Shown in pieces: positions 1 to 10,044 of a stretch of DNA of 28,274 nt. A model generated the notes under the pieces. The model did not search any database and was not told where the DNA came from. It saw only the letters and a program-made list of their open reading frames with translations. Source of the DNA: Protostelium mycophagum (taxonomy: Eukaryota > Evosea > Variosea > Protosteliida > Protosteliaceae); the NCBI GenBank assembly GCA_002081555.1, contig MZNV01000879.1, positions 1 through 28,274 on the forward strand. The letters run 5' to 3'. A program made the translations under genes and the position numbers. Numbering within the stretch: the stretch's first letter is position 1; each line of letters begins with the position of its first letter.

Positions 1-147
1 CTCATCGTCGACCCCGCCCACATGAACAATGAGGCAGATAGAGATTGTACAGAAGAGGATAACCTGATGGAGGAGTCGGTCTATTCGCCTTTCGTATTTG
101 ACAACAAAGAAACGCCAAAAAATGTCAGGAAAGAGATGAAGAAGTGA
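1..147 (+). CDS. C-terminal end of an unidentified protein (5' part outside window)
   Basis: The first forward frame is open from base 1 and stops at TGA 145-147, giving 48 residues of a C-terminus. The tail is hydrophilic, with an acidic middle (DRDCTEEDN, EE) and a basic end (KNVRKEMKK). No domain can be recognised from this fragment. An AATAAA at about 477-482 is a plausible polyadenylation signal for this transcript, which implies a 3' UTR of roughly 340 bases. The fragment is called coding because the frame is open to the window edge, its composition is protein-like, and it ends where AT-rich non-coding sequence begins. The function is unknown. Confidence 0.55.
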   Translation, partial: LIVDPAHMNNEADRDCTEEDNLMEESVYSPFVFDNKETPKNVRKEMKK

Positions 148-846
148 CAGAAACCAATAGACTTGGAGATTTTTGTTGTTTCGATGGTGACCTTACCGTG
201 ATGTTCACGTGCGATAACGTGATCGTTTTCGTTTTCTGGTGTATCCGTCTTCCGATTTTTCTGTCATCATTACCTGATGATTGGTCACAACAAGATGATT
301 GCACCTATAGGTTTTGTGTAGTCAAAATCAAACCCCCAAAAAATATGACAAGACCACTGCAACCAATTGTAGCTTGGGCAACAAATTTTGGGATGTGAGA
401 ATTTACAATGAAACTAACTCTCCACAGACAAAATTCACCTTTGACATTCTGTTAGTTGTAATCTGTAAAAATACAGAATAAATACATTTTATTTGAGAGT
501 TTTATGATTTTTCTGCAATTGTAATCTGACGTAGTCATGCCACATATCCATTGGTTAATTTGTTGTGATCGATGTAATTTGAGAAGCTGTGAGCGATATT
601 GATTTATTCGCATCAACCCCGGTGGTCTTCCGTGACTCGGTATTTCGGACAAAGATTCGGAGTTCATTTCGAAATGTAGATTGACAGTTTTTTCGCATGT
701 TCAGCGTTGACAGCAAATGAACTCTAAACATTACAGGCAGATAAGGCCATATCGAGCTCCGTCCACGGCAATGGTAGAACCAAGCATTTTACGCGAAATG
801 AATCGATATCATTCTGAATGAATTGTGTAAAACGAGCCATTATTAT
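148..846. other. Intergenic region between two convergent 3' ends
   Basis: No convincing exon was found on either strand. The stretch holds the probable 3' UTR and AATAAA (about 477-482) of the + gene ending at 147. It also holds, on the - strand, an AATAAA-type signal near 601-607 (TTTATT on the + strand) that would serve the - strand gene ending at 847. Short open frames on both strands here have AT-rich, biased composition and are taken as chance. Confidence 0.5.
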
Positions 847-1896
847 CTACATTGCGGTCGATGTCTTCTTTTTGCTTCCTTCGATTAAAAATGGGTCCGA
901 GTAGACATAATCTTGTTCTGTCTGTCCCATCGCGTTATTATAGAGTATCCGAAACTTTAATCGGAATTGTTGCCCTCGTGAACACCCAAAGATCTATTTC
1001 GGTCAATCTCTTCATCTACAACGAGGATTACCTTCAAGAGAAACTTGTTAGTGCAGGATGTCTTTGGATCGATGAGGGCTTGCTGATTGCCTTGGATTGA
1101 GTATTCTTCGCCAGCGTTTTTACCTTCTGAATCGACGAGCTCGACAGAAGCGATGCCTCCCGTGATTTTTGGTCCTCTATAGGACTGATGATGTTAATCA
1201 CGATACACAATTTGAATGATGACGAATCTCGCACCTCTTTCAGAGTGATGATGGGACACGGTGATAGGTATCTGTTCTCGTGCTTGTAGGACTTTCTTTG
1301 TGTGGGTTTCAGTGCCTCTCTCAGCTCAAAGATGTTTTTGACATCTTCAGTGGGTGCTTCATTCTTGGACATCATGGCCGTGTAGAGCTTGCCAAGGGCG
1401 ATTGCATCTGTCTTCTCTTGGAGTTTAGGTGCTGAGCTGGGTTGTCGAACTTCTGGAGGATTCAGAAAAAAAGCATTTACATATACAAATGGGGTGTCGC
1501 AACACTTTGAGAGACCTCTAAAGAAGAACTGACGTCGTACAACAATACGATAAAATTGTGACTGGGCAGAATGAAACTGACTCGATCCATGATATGATTG
1601 TCTATAAAGATTGATCAAAGCGTTACCTGGTACAATTATCTTATATTCGTCCTGAGTCTCGATGATGGAGCTTAATCTCTGTTTCTAACCGTAATGTGAG
1701 AAACATTCGAACGAGAATCACTCACTTTTGATGGAGAGGGCGGACAGATGGTCATGTCGTCTAAATCGAATGAACGACGTCCGATTCCAAAACTATCTTC
1801 ACTACTGCCACCATCAGATAGAAAGAGGTCAAGTGCTCTCTCGTCCTCATCGCTCAGCCCATCAAAAGGTGCGAAAATACTCTTTGTGTAAGACAT
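847..1896 (-). CDS. Acidic-N-terminus protein with beta-rich C-terminal domain; possible transcription factor
   Basis: Five exons close in phase on the - strand: 1896-1726, 1678-1627, 1452-1235, 1184-1032 and 993-847, giving 246 residues. The start is the ATG at 1896; an in-frame ATG at 1986 would add 30 residues. The first 57 residues are acidic and serine-rich (GLSDEDERALDLF, SDGGSSEDS), like an activation region. The middle is polar. The C-terminal 110 residues look like alternating beta strands, with ITGGIASVELVDSEGK, QQFRLKFRILYN and YSDPFLIEGSKKK. The pattern of FRLKF followed by V/Y-S-x-PF and a lysine cluster recalls p53-like, Rel/STAT and velvet DNA-binding sandwiches, but that assignment is inference from spacing only. 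Introns are 43-174 bases long. One intron (1031-994) contains the GTTGTAGA motif in gene orientation. The protein could also be an uncharacterised lineage-specific factor. Confidence 0.72.
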
Positions 1897-2292
1897 GAAG
1901 AAGGATGGTGTGCAGCTGTTCGTTGAAAGTTGAAACACCATTTCATAAAAAGTGTCTGTCGTCTGGGGTAACCGAATTGTCCGCATCCCGCTGAGAAATG
2001 ATGACGGCTGTCAAAATGACCAAACATCCACCCCAAAATGAAGATGCGCCGTGTTGGGGCAAAGAGCGGTGAGCAAGATTTTACCCAAACACCAACAACA
2101 TCACAAAAGACATCAACGGCATCAGCAGAAGACATTGAAACATCATAGGGACGTCTGCTTCCACACCTTCCATCGTAAGAGGTGAGTAATACGCACAAAA
2201 GAATGGTGATGCATCATCGTCCCTAGGGAATTAATGCTACGGTAAGTAATGCGTCAATTGCGGTAGAGATGCTAATTCAAATCTACCGCGGG
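1897..2292. other. Divergent spacer with a possible short + strand coding start
   Basis: This stretch lies upstream of the - strand gene starting at 1896. On the + strand an ATG at 1998 opens 23 codons to a good donor (GTGAGC at 2069). A second open stretch ends at the donor GTGAGT at 2172. The two can be joined in phase, but no continuation was found, so no gene is called. Bases 2233-2289 contain GC-rich TTACCG/CGGTAA-type sequence seen in several other non-coding parts of the window. Confidence 0.3.
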
Positions 2293-2664
2293 TCACCCAT
2301 GGATATATGGTGACTTGAATCGGTGTTTTCCAGACAGTCGCTTGACAGGAAACTCCCGAGTGTGACCGTTTGTGACACAGCCTTTCTCTGAAGAAGCTCC
2401 GAATGTCTTTATTGAATATGTATTGCTTTGTTCACCGTCTTCTGTCTGAGACACTTGGATGAGTTTGGTCAGGAGTGGGATTTTGGTGATCACGTGACCG
2501 CGAATGTCGGAAAATCAACCAAGATCTGCAATATTGATATTATCATTCACGGCCATAGGCCAGCTGGGTCCAGTGGCTTTAAAGTCATTTTTCTGATTAT
2601 CGCCGTGCTCGTGGTCATGATCACCCAGCAGACAGTACCCCACAAAATCTCTTGCAAATCCTGA
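2293..2664 (-). CDS. Possible small hypothetical protein, His/Asp-rich
   Basis: On the - strand a frame is open from about 2664 down to TGA at 2293-2295 except for one in-frame TGA near 2511-2513. The upstream part contains a histidine/acid-rich run (GDHDHEHGDNQKND). The downstream part contains TEDGEQSNTYSIK and CVTNGHTREFPVKRL, which look like real protein. The TGA can be removed by two short introns that close in phase: a 25-base GTGAAT...TTGCAG, then GTCACG...CTCAG before TEDGEQ. The first is shorter than any other intron here. No convincing start codon was found; a 5' exon may lie just below the methyltransferase 3' end. The family is not recognised. The antisense + frame would encode a hydrophobic stretch, so the coding strand is not certain. 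Confidence 0.3.
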
Positions 2665-2763
2665 GAAATCTCAAGTCGGCGTGTGCGCTTCACTCTGGAT
2701 ATCTCCAATAATAATTCGCCTGCATTGAACTTTTTATTCTAATGTCTACTGATACAACAAAAT

Positions 2764-3790
2764 TCAGTATTTTCGGTTCAGTCTGATGATGTTAATGTTC
2801 TCCGTTCTGAACGATTCATCGTGATCTTCAAAGTTGATCTACACAATTCAGAGGAGCCGAAGTAAAGACATCACCTTCGAGATCGTGAAGAATTGTGCCG
2901 CATGATTCATGAAGCAAGCGACAGATTCATCATTGTGCTCCTCGTAAGAGAGAAAGATGTCGGTGTTCATATCGCTCAATCTGAGATTGTCAGTTCTACA
3001 GTGTTGTAGATGTCAACTCTTACCGCATGAGGGAATCGCAGAGAGGCACCACAAGCTCGTTGTAGTAAATACATTCTGAAGCGATAATGACATCATAAGG
3101 TTTGCCAAAGGACGTCACATCTTGACCCCTATGATATCTTAGAACGAGTCTTCTCGCCAAAATTACCCCGCCTTACCACAAAAATTCAAAAAATGCTAAG
3201 AAATAAAATACCAGAGGAGCTCGCGGACCGCATGGTGGCAACCCTCCAAGACAAGCTTGTTGTGATCTAACGTCTTCTGTATAAGTTCTGTTTGAGGATG
3301 CTTGTCCGTGATCGTGACCTCTGAACCCATACTGGAAACAACTGCACCTGGATGCCCTCAGCCGAATGATTGTCTGATAAGGAGTATGGAATACAGGGAG
3401 ATGTATTACCAACGATGCCGGTCCCACTACCGAGCTCAATCACGCGTTTACTCGGCCAGTATTTTTCGTCGAAGACCTTCAAGTTTCCAAAGTAATGGCT
3501 GAGAACCAGACTCTTTCAGGATTTGAGCGAAATGACATCTCAAAAATGACAAACTTACCCCATCCCAAACGGTGTTACCCTGGAATGAAAATCAATAAAG
3601 GAGAGGAACACGAATATGGACTTACCAAATCCTCCGCTCTCATGACGTTCTCTTGGAGGATCATCACGTCCTTCCCTCTCACACTTATCTTCATAGGATC
3701 GACATATCTCTCCTCGAGACTCTGTAGATGTCTTGACCACGTTGGGTAATCCTTCTGGAAGTGTGCGACCTCAACATCCGCTGCTGCCAT
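2764..3790 (-). CDS. VCPKMT: METTL21-family protein-lysine methyltransferase, VCP-KMT (METTL21D)-like
   Basis: Seven exons close in phase: 3790-3626, 3579-3559, 3512-3410, 3341-3212, 3128-3024, 2980-2875 and 2838-2764, giving 234 residues. Human VCP-KMT is about the same length. Family landmarks appear in order: TVWDG (residues 58-62), VIELGSGTGIVG (86-97, the S-adenosylmethionine-binding glycine loop), SEVTITDKH (acidic ribose-binding loop), ELLWGQDV, YDVIIASECIYY (motif with the post-loop catalytic-site acidic/Tyr region), and a C-terminus HDESFRTENINII that closely resembles the METTL21D tail. Known members trimethylate a lysine of the AAA ATPase VCP/p97 in the cytosol; the same substrate here is inference. 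Exon 2 is only 21 bases and carries TVWDG. The start is the ATG at 3790; an upstream extension of the frame has no ATG. AATAAA for this strand lies at 2733-2738. The 230-base gap to the divergent gene at 4021 is a likely shared promoter. Confidence 0.92.
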
Positions 3791-4020
3791 CGTTCGGATG
3801 GTTTGGAAAATAGAACTTTTCTCTGTCCACAATTTTTGCACCACCTCAGGGCTCAATCTTGAATAAAACCATATCCTCAGCTATATCTTATCACTGAGAT
3901 CACAAAGACAAGCCTTTGTGCAAGAGCTCATCATCAACAGAAGTCACCTTTGGTGCGGTTGTTGACACGAAAAATCGTTATTCATCCGAAGATCGACACG
4001 CACAACCGCCTTCACACAAC

Positions 4021-5415
4021 ATGCAGGGAGAAGACAACGAGGATCTCCCGGCACCATTTCTGCATGCCAATTCATTACAAGATCTGTTAAATGCCTTCCC
4101 TGAAGTGCCATCCTCTCCGCCGTCATTGGACAGAAACTTTAGTCGAAATAGTTTTGGGGAGACACCACAATGGGGCGAATTGAAAAATTCATCTGAGGGC
4201 GAAAGAGTAAGTATCGATTTGGAATTGTTATGTGGAAAACGATCTTTTAATTTCTGGCGATGAGATGAATCCATTGACTTTTAGAGCCGATTGTCGGGAA
4301 TGTCTAATATTTTATTGGCATGCAATCCCATCTAAACTTCGTCCTAAACATCATGATGCAGTTGAAAGCCGATTTTCCAAGACATGGATCATTTGTCCTA
4401 ATCATACGTTCCAGTTATCGATGATATCAAAACTGAGGAAGAAGACGGGTATCGGAAGAGATCCAAAGAGATTATCTGCCGCCTTACAGCCAAAGAAGAC
4501 AGAATCAGAAGGTAATATCAGAGCCAGTATGAACGAAAGCGATGATCACACCGTCAGACAGGTATGATGTTCTCCATATCATCTTTCATCTCACTGCTTG
4601 TGAAAATAAATCATCTGTCTGAAAATCGAGTTCAGTCTCTTGTGTATTTCTGCAGTCATGCATGTTTGATGAATAAATGCCATTTCTTAAAATAAAGAGT
4701 TGTGCAGAAAAGAAGACAACAGAAAGGGCATCTGCTTCGATCTAGCTCTTAACGAACAGTCTTCTGTAGTGGCTGCAGAAATATACTGCAACAAAGAAGT
4801 AGAATTCTACTGCGACAAAAGCAAATTCTTACCGTGTTTGCTGCATTAAAACACGTGAATACACGTTAAAACCGACAAGATTTATCTCAATCAGATCTAA
4901 AAATAGAACAGATCAGATCAGACTTGGACCTCGGTGCGAGACGCGGCCCAATTTTTCTGTCCCCTTCACAAGAAAGAAGAAGCCAGACGATAAGCCTCAG
5001 GGGTTCACTCGATTCGAGTGGATTTCAAGACTCTTGTGAGTATTTTTATGCATGCACAATCATTTGGTCCAGAATTTTCTTGTTGTGGTGTCAAAAGTTG
5101 AAAAACAGACTTTGTGGCACGAAGATTTTGGCAGGTTGTAGATGCTAAAGATAGTAGTAAATTCTTCGGACGCCGATGGCTCCCTGATTGTCACCAACGC
5201 TTGGCACTCCCCCAGCTCCAGAGCCAGTTCTAACAATAATTTAATGCAGAGACACGAATCCCTCAGCCCCAATCGAGATATCGTAGAGGTATGTCATGAC
5301 GTCACGAGTGAAATTTCGTTGAAATCTCAAAGATATCTCCGCACAGAAAGATGAGCGTGAGCTCGAACGAAGCGGATGTGGAAGAGCTGTTGTTCAAGTG
5401 AGATGTCTTTTTTAA
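4021..5415 (+). CDS. Serine-rich, probably disordered protein of unknown function
   Basis: The proposed exons are 4021-4206, 4415-4511, 4895-5035, 5155-5288 and 5347-5415, which close in phase to 208 residues. The first exon, starting MQGEDNEDLPAPF, has a clean ATG and a strong GTAAGT donor and is the best supported. The acceptor at 4414 follows a CTAAT branch-like site. Later exons are rich in Ser, Asn and Gln (SPSSRASSNNNLMQRHESLS), with short basic patches (SKLRKKTGIGRDPKRL). No catalytic domain is visible. An alternative ending uses the donor at 4562 and a short exon stopping at 4676, just before an AATAAA at 4672-4677. In that case 4895-5415 would belong to a second gene. The 383-base intron 4512-4894 is long for this window and is the weakest join. 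Confidence 0.42.
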
Positions 5416-5623
5416 ATTTCAAGATGTCATATTTTACTTTGTGTATTTTTGACAATTTCTGCCGGATTAAATAAAAATTTTAATAATTTTTTGAAAAATT
5501 TTTGTCTACAATTTGTACCCTTATCAAATCTTCCGTTGAAAATGAGATGAAATTTCACATTGGTTTATCGTGAGATGGCCACGGTAATGACCGCGATCTG
5601 ACTCGGTAAGGGGATTCAAGGGC

Positions 5624-6490
5624 ATGACCACGACAAAGGAGAACTACGACCTCTCCAATTTATTGCAAAATATGAATTCCGAGGAATTACATTCGCTGCT
5701 CTCCCGCGTCCAAACCGAGCTTGTCGAACCAGGTGAGAAATTTCGCAGAAATTTCGATCACGTGATCATTGTTTACGGAGGCAGGGGGTGGGGTCAAGTC
5801 CCCCAAGGCAAGAAAATTCGACCTGTCTGGGATAAAGAAGGCGGTGATGAACAAAGGTGAAGAGGCTCCGCTAGCCAAGGTTCGTTGTAGATCACCTCAC
5901 CTTTCGTATCTACACCATCCGAAAGACCGAAAATTCATTGAAAACTCTCTGAAATTTTGCAGGTTACGCCTCTTTTATTGAATTTCAACACACCAATTGG
6001 TGATTCAAGAATTACTGAACAATTAACTATACACAATACCGGAAAAGACAAAATCAAGTTTAAGATCCGAACGGGTACGTTAAGTAACGACGAGATCTGC
6101 GGTAATTAACGTGAGATAGCGCCGCACATCGACTATGAGGTGTCTATCGACCCCAGGGAAGGCGACATCAAAAAGGTAAATTCAACAAATCCCTCATCTT
6201 GTTCCGAACGATTCTTTCTCTCCATCTGACCATCTACAACGATGTAAACACATGAACTTAACCCCACAGAAATCGTCACAAAATGTTTGGGTCTGTGTCA
6301 CACCGAAAAAAAAAGTGGAAGTGAATTCTGTCTTTTCAGTGGAAATAGAAGGGGGCCTCAATTACTGGGGCGTAATCAGAGCTTCCCCAAATCCTAATCA
6401 TTCCGCTGTTGTAGAAGAGGTAAGTCACGTGACCGGGGTCAATCGTCTCCGACTGAGATGTCGCAGGGAAAGCCTGCGGAAAACTCCTGA
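5624..6490 (+). CDS. MSP/PapD-like (VAP-type) domain protein
   Basis: Six exons close in phase: 5624-5732, 5785-5879, 5963-6074, 6120-6175, 6270-6419 and 6467-6490, giving 181 residues. The N-terminal 36 residues are helical and leucine-rich (YDLSNLLQNMNSEELHSLL). From about residue 66 comes an immunoglobulin-like MSP fold: VTPLLLNFNTP, then EQLTIHNTGKDKIKFKIRTAP, which matches the VAP pattern of NTG-x-K-x-x-FK-x-(K/R)TTAP. This is followed by SIDPREGDI and VWVCVTP. VAP-type domains are cytosolic docking modules, often at the ER surface, but this protein has no C-terminal membrane anchor and resembles a free-standing MSP domain. One donor (GTTCGT, 5880) is weak. AATAAA lies at 6574-6579. A role as a small adaptor is inference. 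Confidence 0.75.
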
Positions 6491-6749
6491 TATCGTGGTG
6501 AAAAACTGAGGATGTCATGTGATATATTCTTACAAAATTCTGCAAACTTCAGCTGAATCGAAGCTTGGGCACAAATAAATCACAAGTCTTTACATTTCTG
6601 TTGTAGATGAGTCTCAGAACATTTTAGTTCACCAAAATATTACATAAAAGACACCAAGGTGCATGTCACAAGTCCACAGTTCTTCCGTTGTAGATGAGCA
6701 TCATACACAATCAAGATGTACACACCAAGAGAAAATGCAATGACTTTGT

Positions 6750-7371
6750 TTAGTGAAATTTGGGTAGATGGACGTTGTTGCAGTTTTCTGCGAGGACGAT
6801 CGGCTTCACAAGAGAAGGGACGAAGTCGATCGCGGCGATGATGACTTTGTTCAAATTCTTGTCGAATCTTGTCAAGAAGAGTGGGGTCTTGCCGTCCACA
6901 CTGAGGCACACGTCAACCTAAAATTTCTCAGAATTTTCAAGATGTTTCTGTACAAGGTCTTACGGTATAGTCGGCGGTATCGTGATACACGTAAGTGTAG
7001 CCGGGCTTCTGTGTGGGTCCGAGGTTGCAGGGTTTGTTGATGGGTTTGGCGGATCCGTTGAAGTCGATCAAGGGAAAGTCCTCCATCTGGGAGGGGGCGC
7101 TCCAGGCACGAGTGGAGCATTTTCCGGAGGAAGATGTGAAGAAGGTGTGTTTGTCAGCGATGTACCAGCTTTCGACTTCGGCTGTGGAGTTGACGCTCAG
7201 GAGGCTGTGGTGGTCTCTGCCGTTAGAAGACACTACATATTGGACTCTGGAAGAGCCCTCATCGAAAGAGAAGGTGGCAGTATAAGTGGATGATACTTGT
7301 ACTTTGGTGGGTGGGGGAGGGAATGCGAAAACTGCAGAGAAAAGTAAGACGAGAGAGAGGAAGCGTTGCAT
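6750..7371 (-). CDS. Secreted protein, possibly ependymin-like
   Basis: Two exons (7371-6964 and 6917-6750) join in phase 0 to 191 residues. The first 16 residues are a clear signal peptide (MQRFLSLVLLFSAVFA), followed by PPPP. The mature part has several short beta-like stretches (STYTATFSFDEGSSRVQYVV, WYIADKHTFFT) and four cysteines spaced C-x(30)-C then C-x(36)-C. The length, N-terminal prolines and alternating strands are compatible with ependymin-related secreted proteins, but no diagnostic motif is certain, so this is a weak inference. There are no membrane segments after the signal peptide. The gene diverges from the amylase gene, with 208 bases between the two ATGs, so two secreted products share one promoter region. 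A short + strand ORF on the opposite strand is treated as a shadow. Confidence 0.8.
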
Positions 7372-7579
7372 CTTTAGAATGTCTTTGTTGGAATGAATAC
7401 TTCGGGACGAATAAATTTGGCGTAAATGCGGAAGAGGAGAAGGAAAAAGGTCACAAGCACACGCAGATGTCAAGGGTTGATGCTCTACAATTCTGTTGGT
7501 GTTCTGTGGTGTAGATTGATTTTTTGTTGTCGTGCGTTTCTGTCCGTCTTTCGGAATTCCGTCACACCCGGTCACGACA

Positions 7580-9905
7580 ATGCGCACAACACAGGCACTC
7601 ATCGTGATCTCCTTAGCTGTTGCGGCGATTCAAGCCGCAAAGCCACCCCTTCCCGGATGTGACACTTTCAGAGACAATCAATGCAGCGGAAATAATGTGG
7701 AGACGGACCCTGCGATGGCTTCGAGAAGGTGGTTCACACCCAGCAAGAATGCTAAAAAGTGATGATTTGTCGCACTCTCCATCTCTCACATTCGAAAGTT
7801 TCATTCCAAGTTATCAGGATTACAGCCGATTAGTCGCCGTATTACACGTAGAATACAAAAGTGGGTTGAAATCTGCAGAACTCACAGTAAAGGCAACACA
7901 TAAAGATTCCTCTGTCAAATTGAAATACGATTTTGATGGGTGAGTGTCATGATCCTCTTTGTCTGCGGGAAAATTCACGCATTCAGCGAGGCACAAGACA
8001 GCCCGACAAAACTTTATGACGGCAACAATTCTACTGGCTCGGTCACCGTTACCATCAGAGGTCCGATCTCATACCTCTTTACCTCTCAACCCCCCCTAGG
8101 TTCAGACGGATCAGAGCTGAAAATGGATCCGTATGACTTCATTTGGACGGCAGCTCCTCTCGGCAACACCGGCAACACGACTGCCGGTGATTTCAGAAAT
8201 GGACAGAAGGGTGCCGTGGTGGAACTCTTCGGTTGGCCTCATGAAGACATTGCAAAAGAGTGTGCCTTCCTTGCGAAGGCTGGATACCTCGGTGCCAAGT
8301 TTTTCCCTGTCATGGAACAAGTCATGTCTACACAACCTTTTAATGACAACATGAACCCGTGGTACTTTATGTATCAGCCCGCATCTTACCGACTTCATGG
8401 AAGAATGGGTACGCGACAGCAGCTGAGAGACGCCATTCAAACATGTAGAAGACATGGTGAGCCTCTTTTTATATGATGGAACTGAAATCGCAAGGTGTGA
8501 GATTGTACGCTGATGCCGTGGTGAATCACATGACTGGTTCTGGGAATGACGCTAATGTGAGGCTCGTTGTAGACGGAGCAACACTGATGATTTTACCAGC
8601 ACGAACATAGAGTGCCCAACGGCTGCGTCAAGTGGGGAAATAAAACCACCTCCGCAGACTTTAATGGAGCCCCCGGCCCCTCTCCCTTCTACACCCAAGG
8701 TGTTTTTCCCGAGAAATTTCACCGAAAATCCGTTGAAAAAGTTCAGGATTCAGTTACTCGTATAACCCCGAGACGGACCAGCCTCCCTCTCAAGAATTTC
8801 CCGCCGCTGGTTACGGCCCCCTGGATTTCCACTGTGAGAGGACCCTCAGTTCCTGGAATGATCCCACCGGTACGTTTTCCCGCGCAAAATGATGGTGTTA
8901 AAGCTGTACAGCTCTCAATGCTGGATGGCTGACTGGACTTACTGACCTCAACACTGAACGGGATAATGTACAAGAACGTATCGCAGACTACCTGACCGAG
9001 CTCATTGGGTTTGTCGACGTCGACAGCCGTTCCTGGACTGAATGTGTACAGAATTGGATTCAGTGGTTTCAGAGTGGACGCTGCCAAGCACATCAAGCCA
9101 GATGATCTCATCGCCATCTTCACCAAGTTGAAGCGTAACTTGGGTGGCTCCCTCCCCCCTGACTTTATCACCTGGTGGGAGGTGATGACGTCATATTTTC
9201 CTGCCAAATTTCTTCCCACTTACAAAACCAGGTCCTCTTGGGCGGGGAGGCTTCCATGTTGATGTGTAACGCTGATAGCGGTTACAATTATGGGAGGTAC
9301 CTCAGTGATGGACTTTTGAAAGCCGGTTTCTCCGAAGAAGATCTCATCAAGATCAAGATCTGGAACAGCGGCTACCCCAAGGAACCCAACGCCGACTGCG
9401 GGGCTGTCGACAAGGTAGGGTTGTACATCGTACAGTAATTCATGTCGACAGAGACGCTTTGTGATCCAGAATGACGACCACGACCAACAGATGCCAGGGA
9501 GTAGCAGTAGAGACATGCAAGACTGGGGTTGTGTCCTCATCAAGGGTTGTACAGTCGGTACGTCACACTTTCCTGCCAAATTTCCTCACCAACATAGAGA
9601 ACCACAGAGCCTTCGAGGTGCGCCTCTTTGCAAACCCCAACGGGGCCACAGACAACCAGAACGACTACCCCATCAGAACGATCTTGTCCTCTTTCTATTG
9701 GCAAGACGGCGCCATGGGCATACCTGACGGACTCTCTGATTGCAGCATGTGCTCTGCGACTTGCAACAGTTGCAAGGGGGTGAAGAAGATAAAGGCTTAT
9801 GATGCAAGTTCGAAGGGGTACGACCAGAAGGACTACACCAGAGTGCATAGAGACAGAGCGATCATCAACGCGATGAGAGAATGGGTGAAGCTGCCTGCCG
9901 TATGA
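7580..9905 (+). CDS. Secreted alpha-amylase (glycoside hydrolase family 13)
   Basis: Eleven exons close in phase: 7580-7728, 7799-7939, 7987-8456, 8495-8556, 8600-8699, 8747-8869, 8912-9008, 9052-9181, 9232-9414, 9452-9557 and 9598-9905, giving 622 residues. A signal peptide spans residues 1-20. Residues ~50-170 form a beta-rich accessory domain. The GH13 barrel starts at VVELFGWPHEDIAKEC (~174). Conserved regions are YADAVVNHM (I), GFRVDAAKH (II, nucleophile Asp390), GGEA (III, acid/base Glu430) and NDDHD (IV, Asp496). These hydrolyse internal alpha-1,4 bonds of starch or glycogen outside the cell or in phagosomes. The barrel resembles the animal/amoeba type (compare LFEW and YQPVSYKL of animal enzymes). 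The C-terminus has a cysteine cluster (CSMCSATCNSC) with no counterpart I recall. AATAAA is at 9924-9929. The best start is the ATG that opens the signal peptide; an upstream in-frame codon lacks one. Confidence 0.95.
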
Positions 9906-10044
9906 TGAATACAAAATTCTAATAATAAAAATACTTGTCTTAGGATGGTGTCTCAGTGGTGTTGATGATGGCAAGAAACTAGAAATCTGTAGAGAGAGTA
10001 AACTTACGGACGAGGAAGAATTTGGTTTGGTCACATTGTGAAAC

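Noticed and set aside
452-667. 71-codon - frame in the 148-846 spacer
   Set aside because: It has no splice partner and no homologous character, and lies where both flanking genes need 3' UTRs.
6937-7602. Longer - strand frame starting at 7602
   Set aside because: The upstream 77 residues have no protein character and overlap the amylase 5' end; the ATG at 7371 opens a clean signal peptide.
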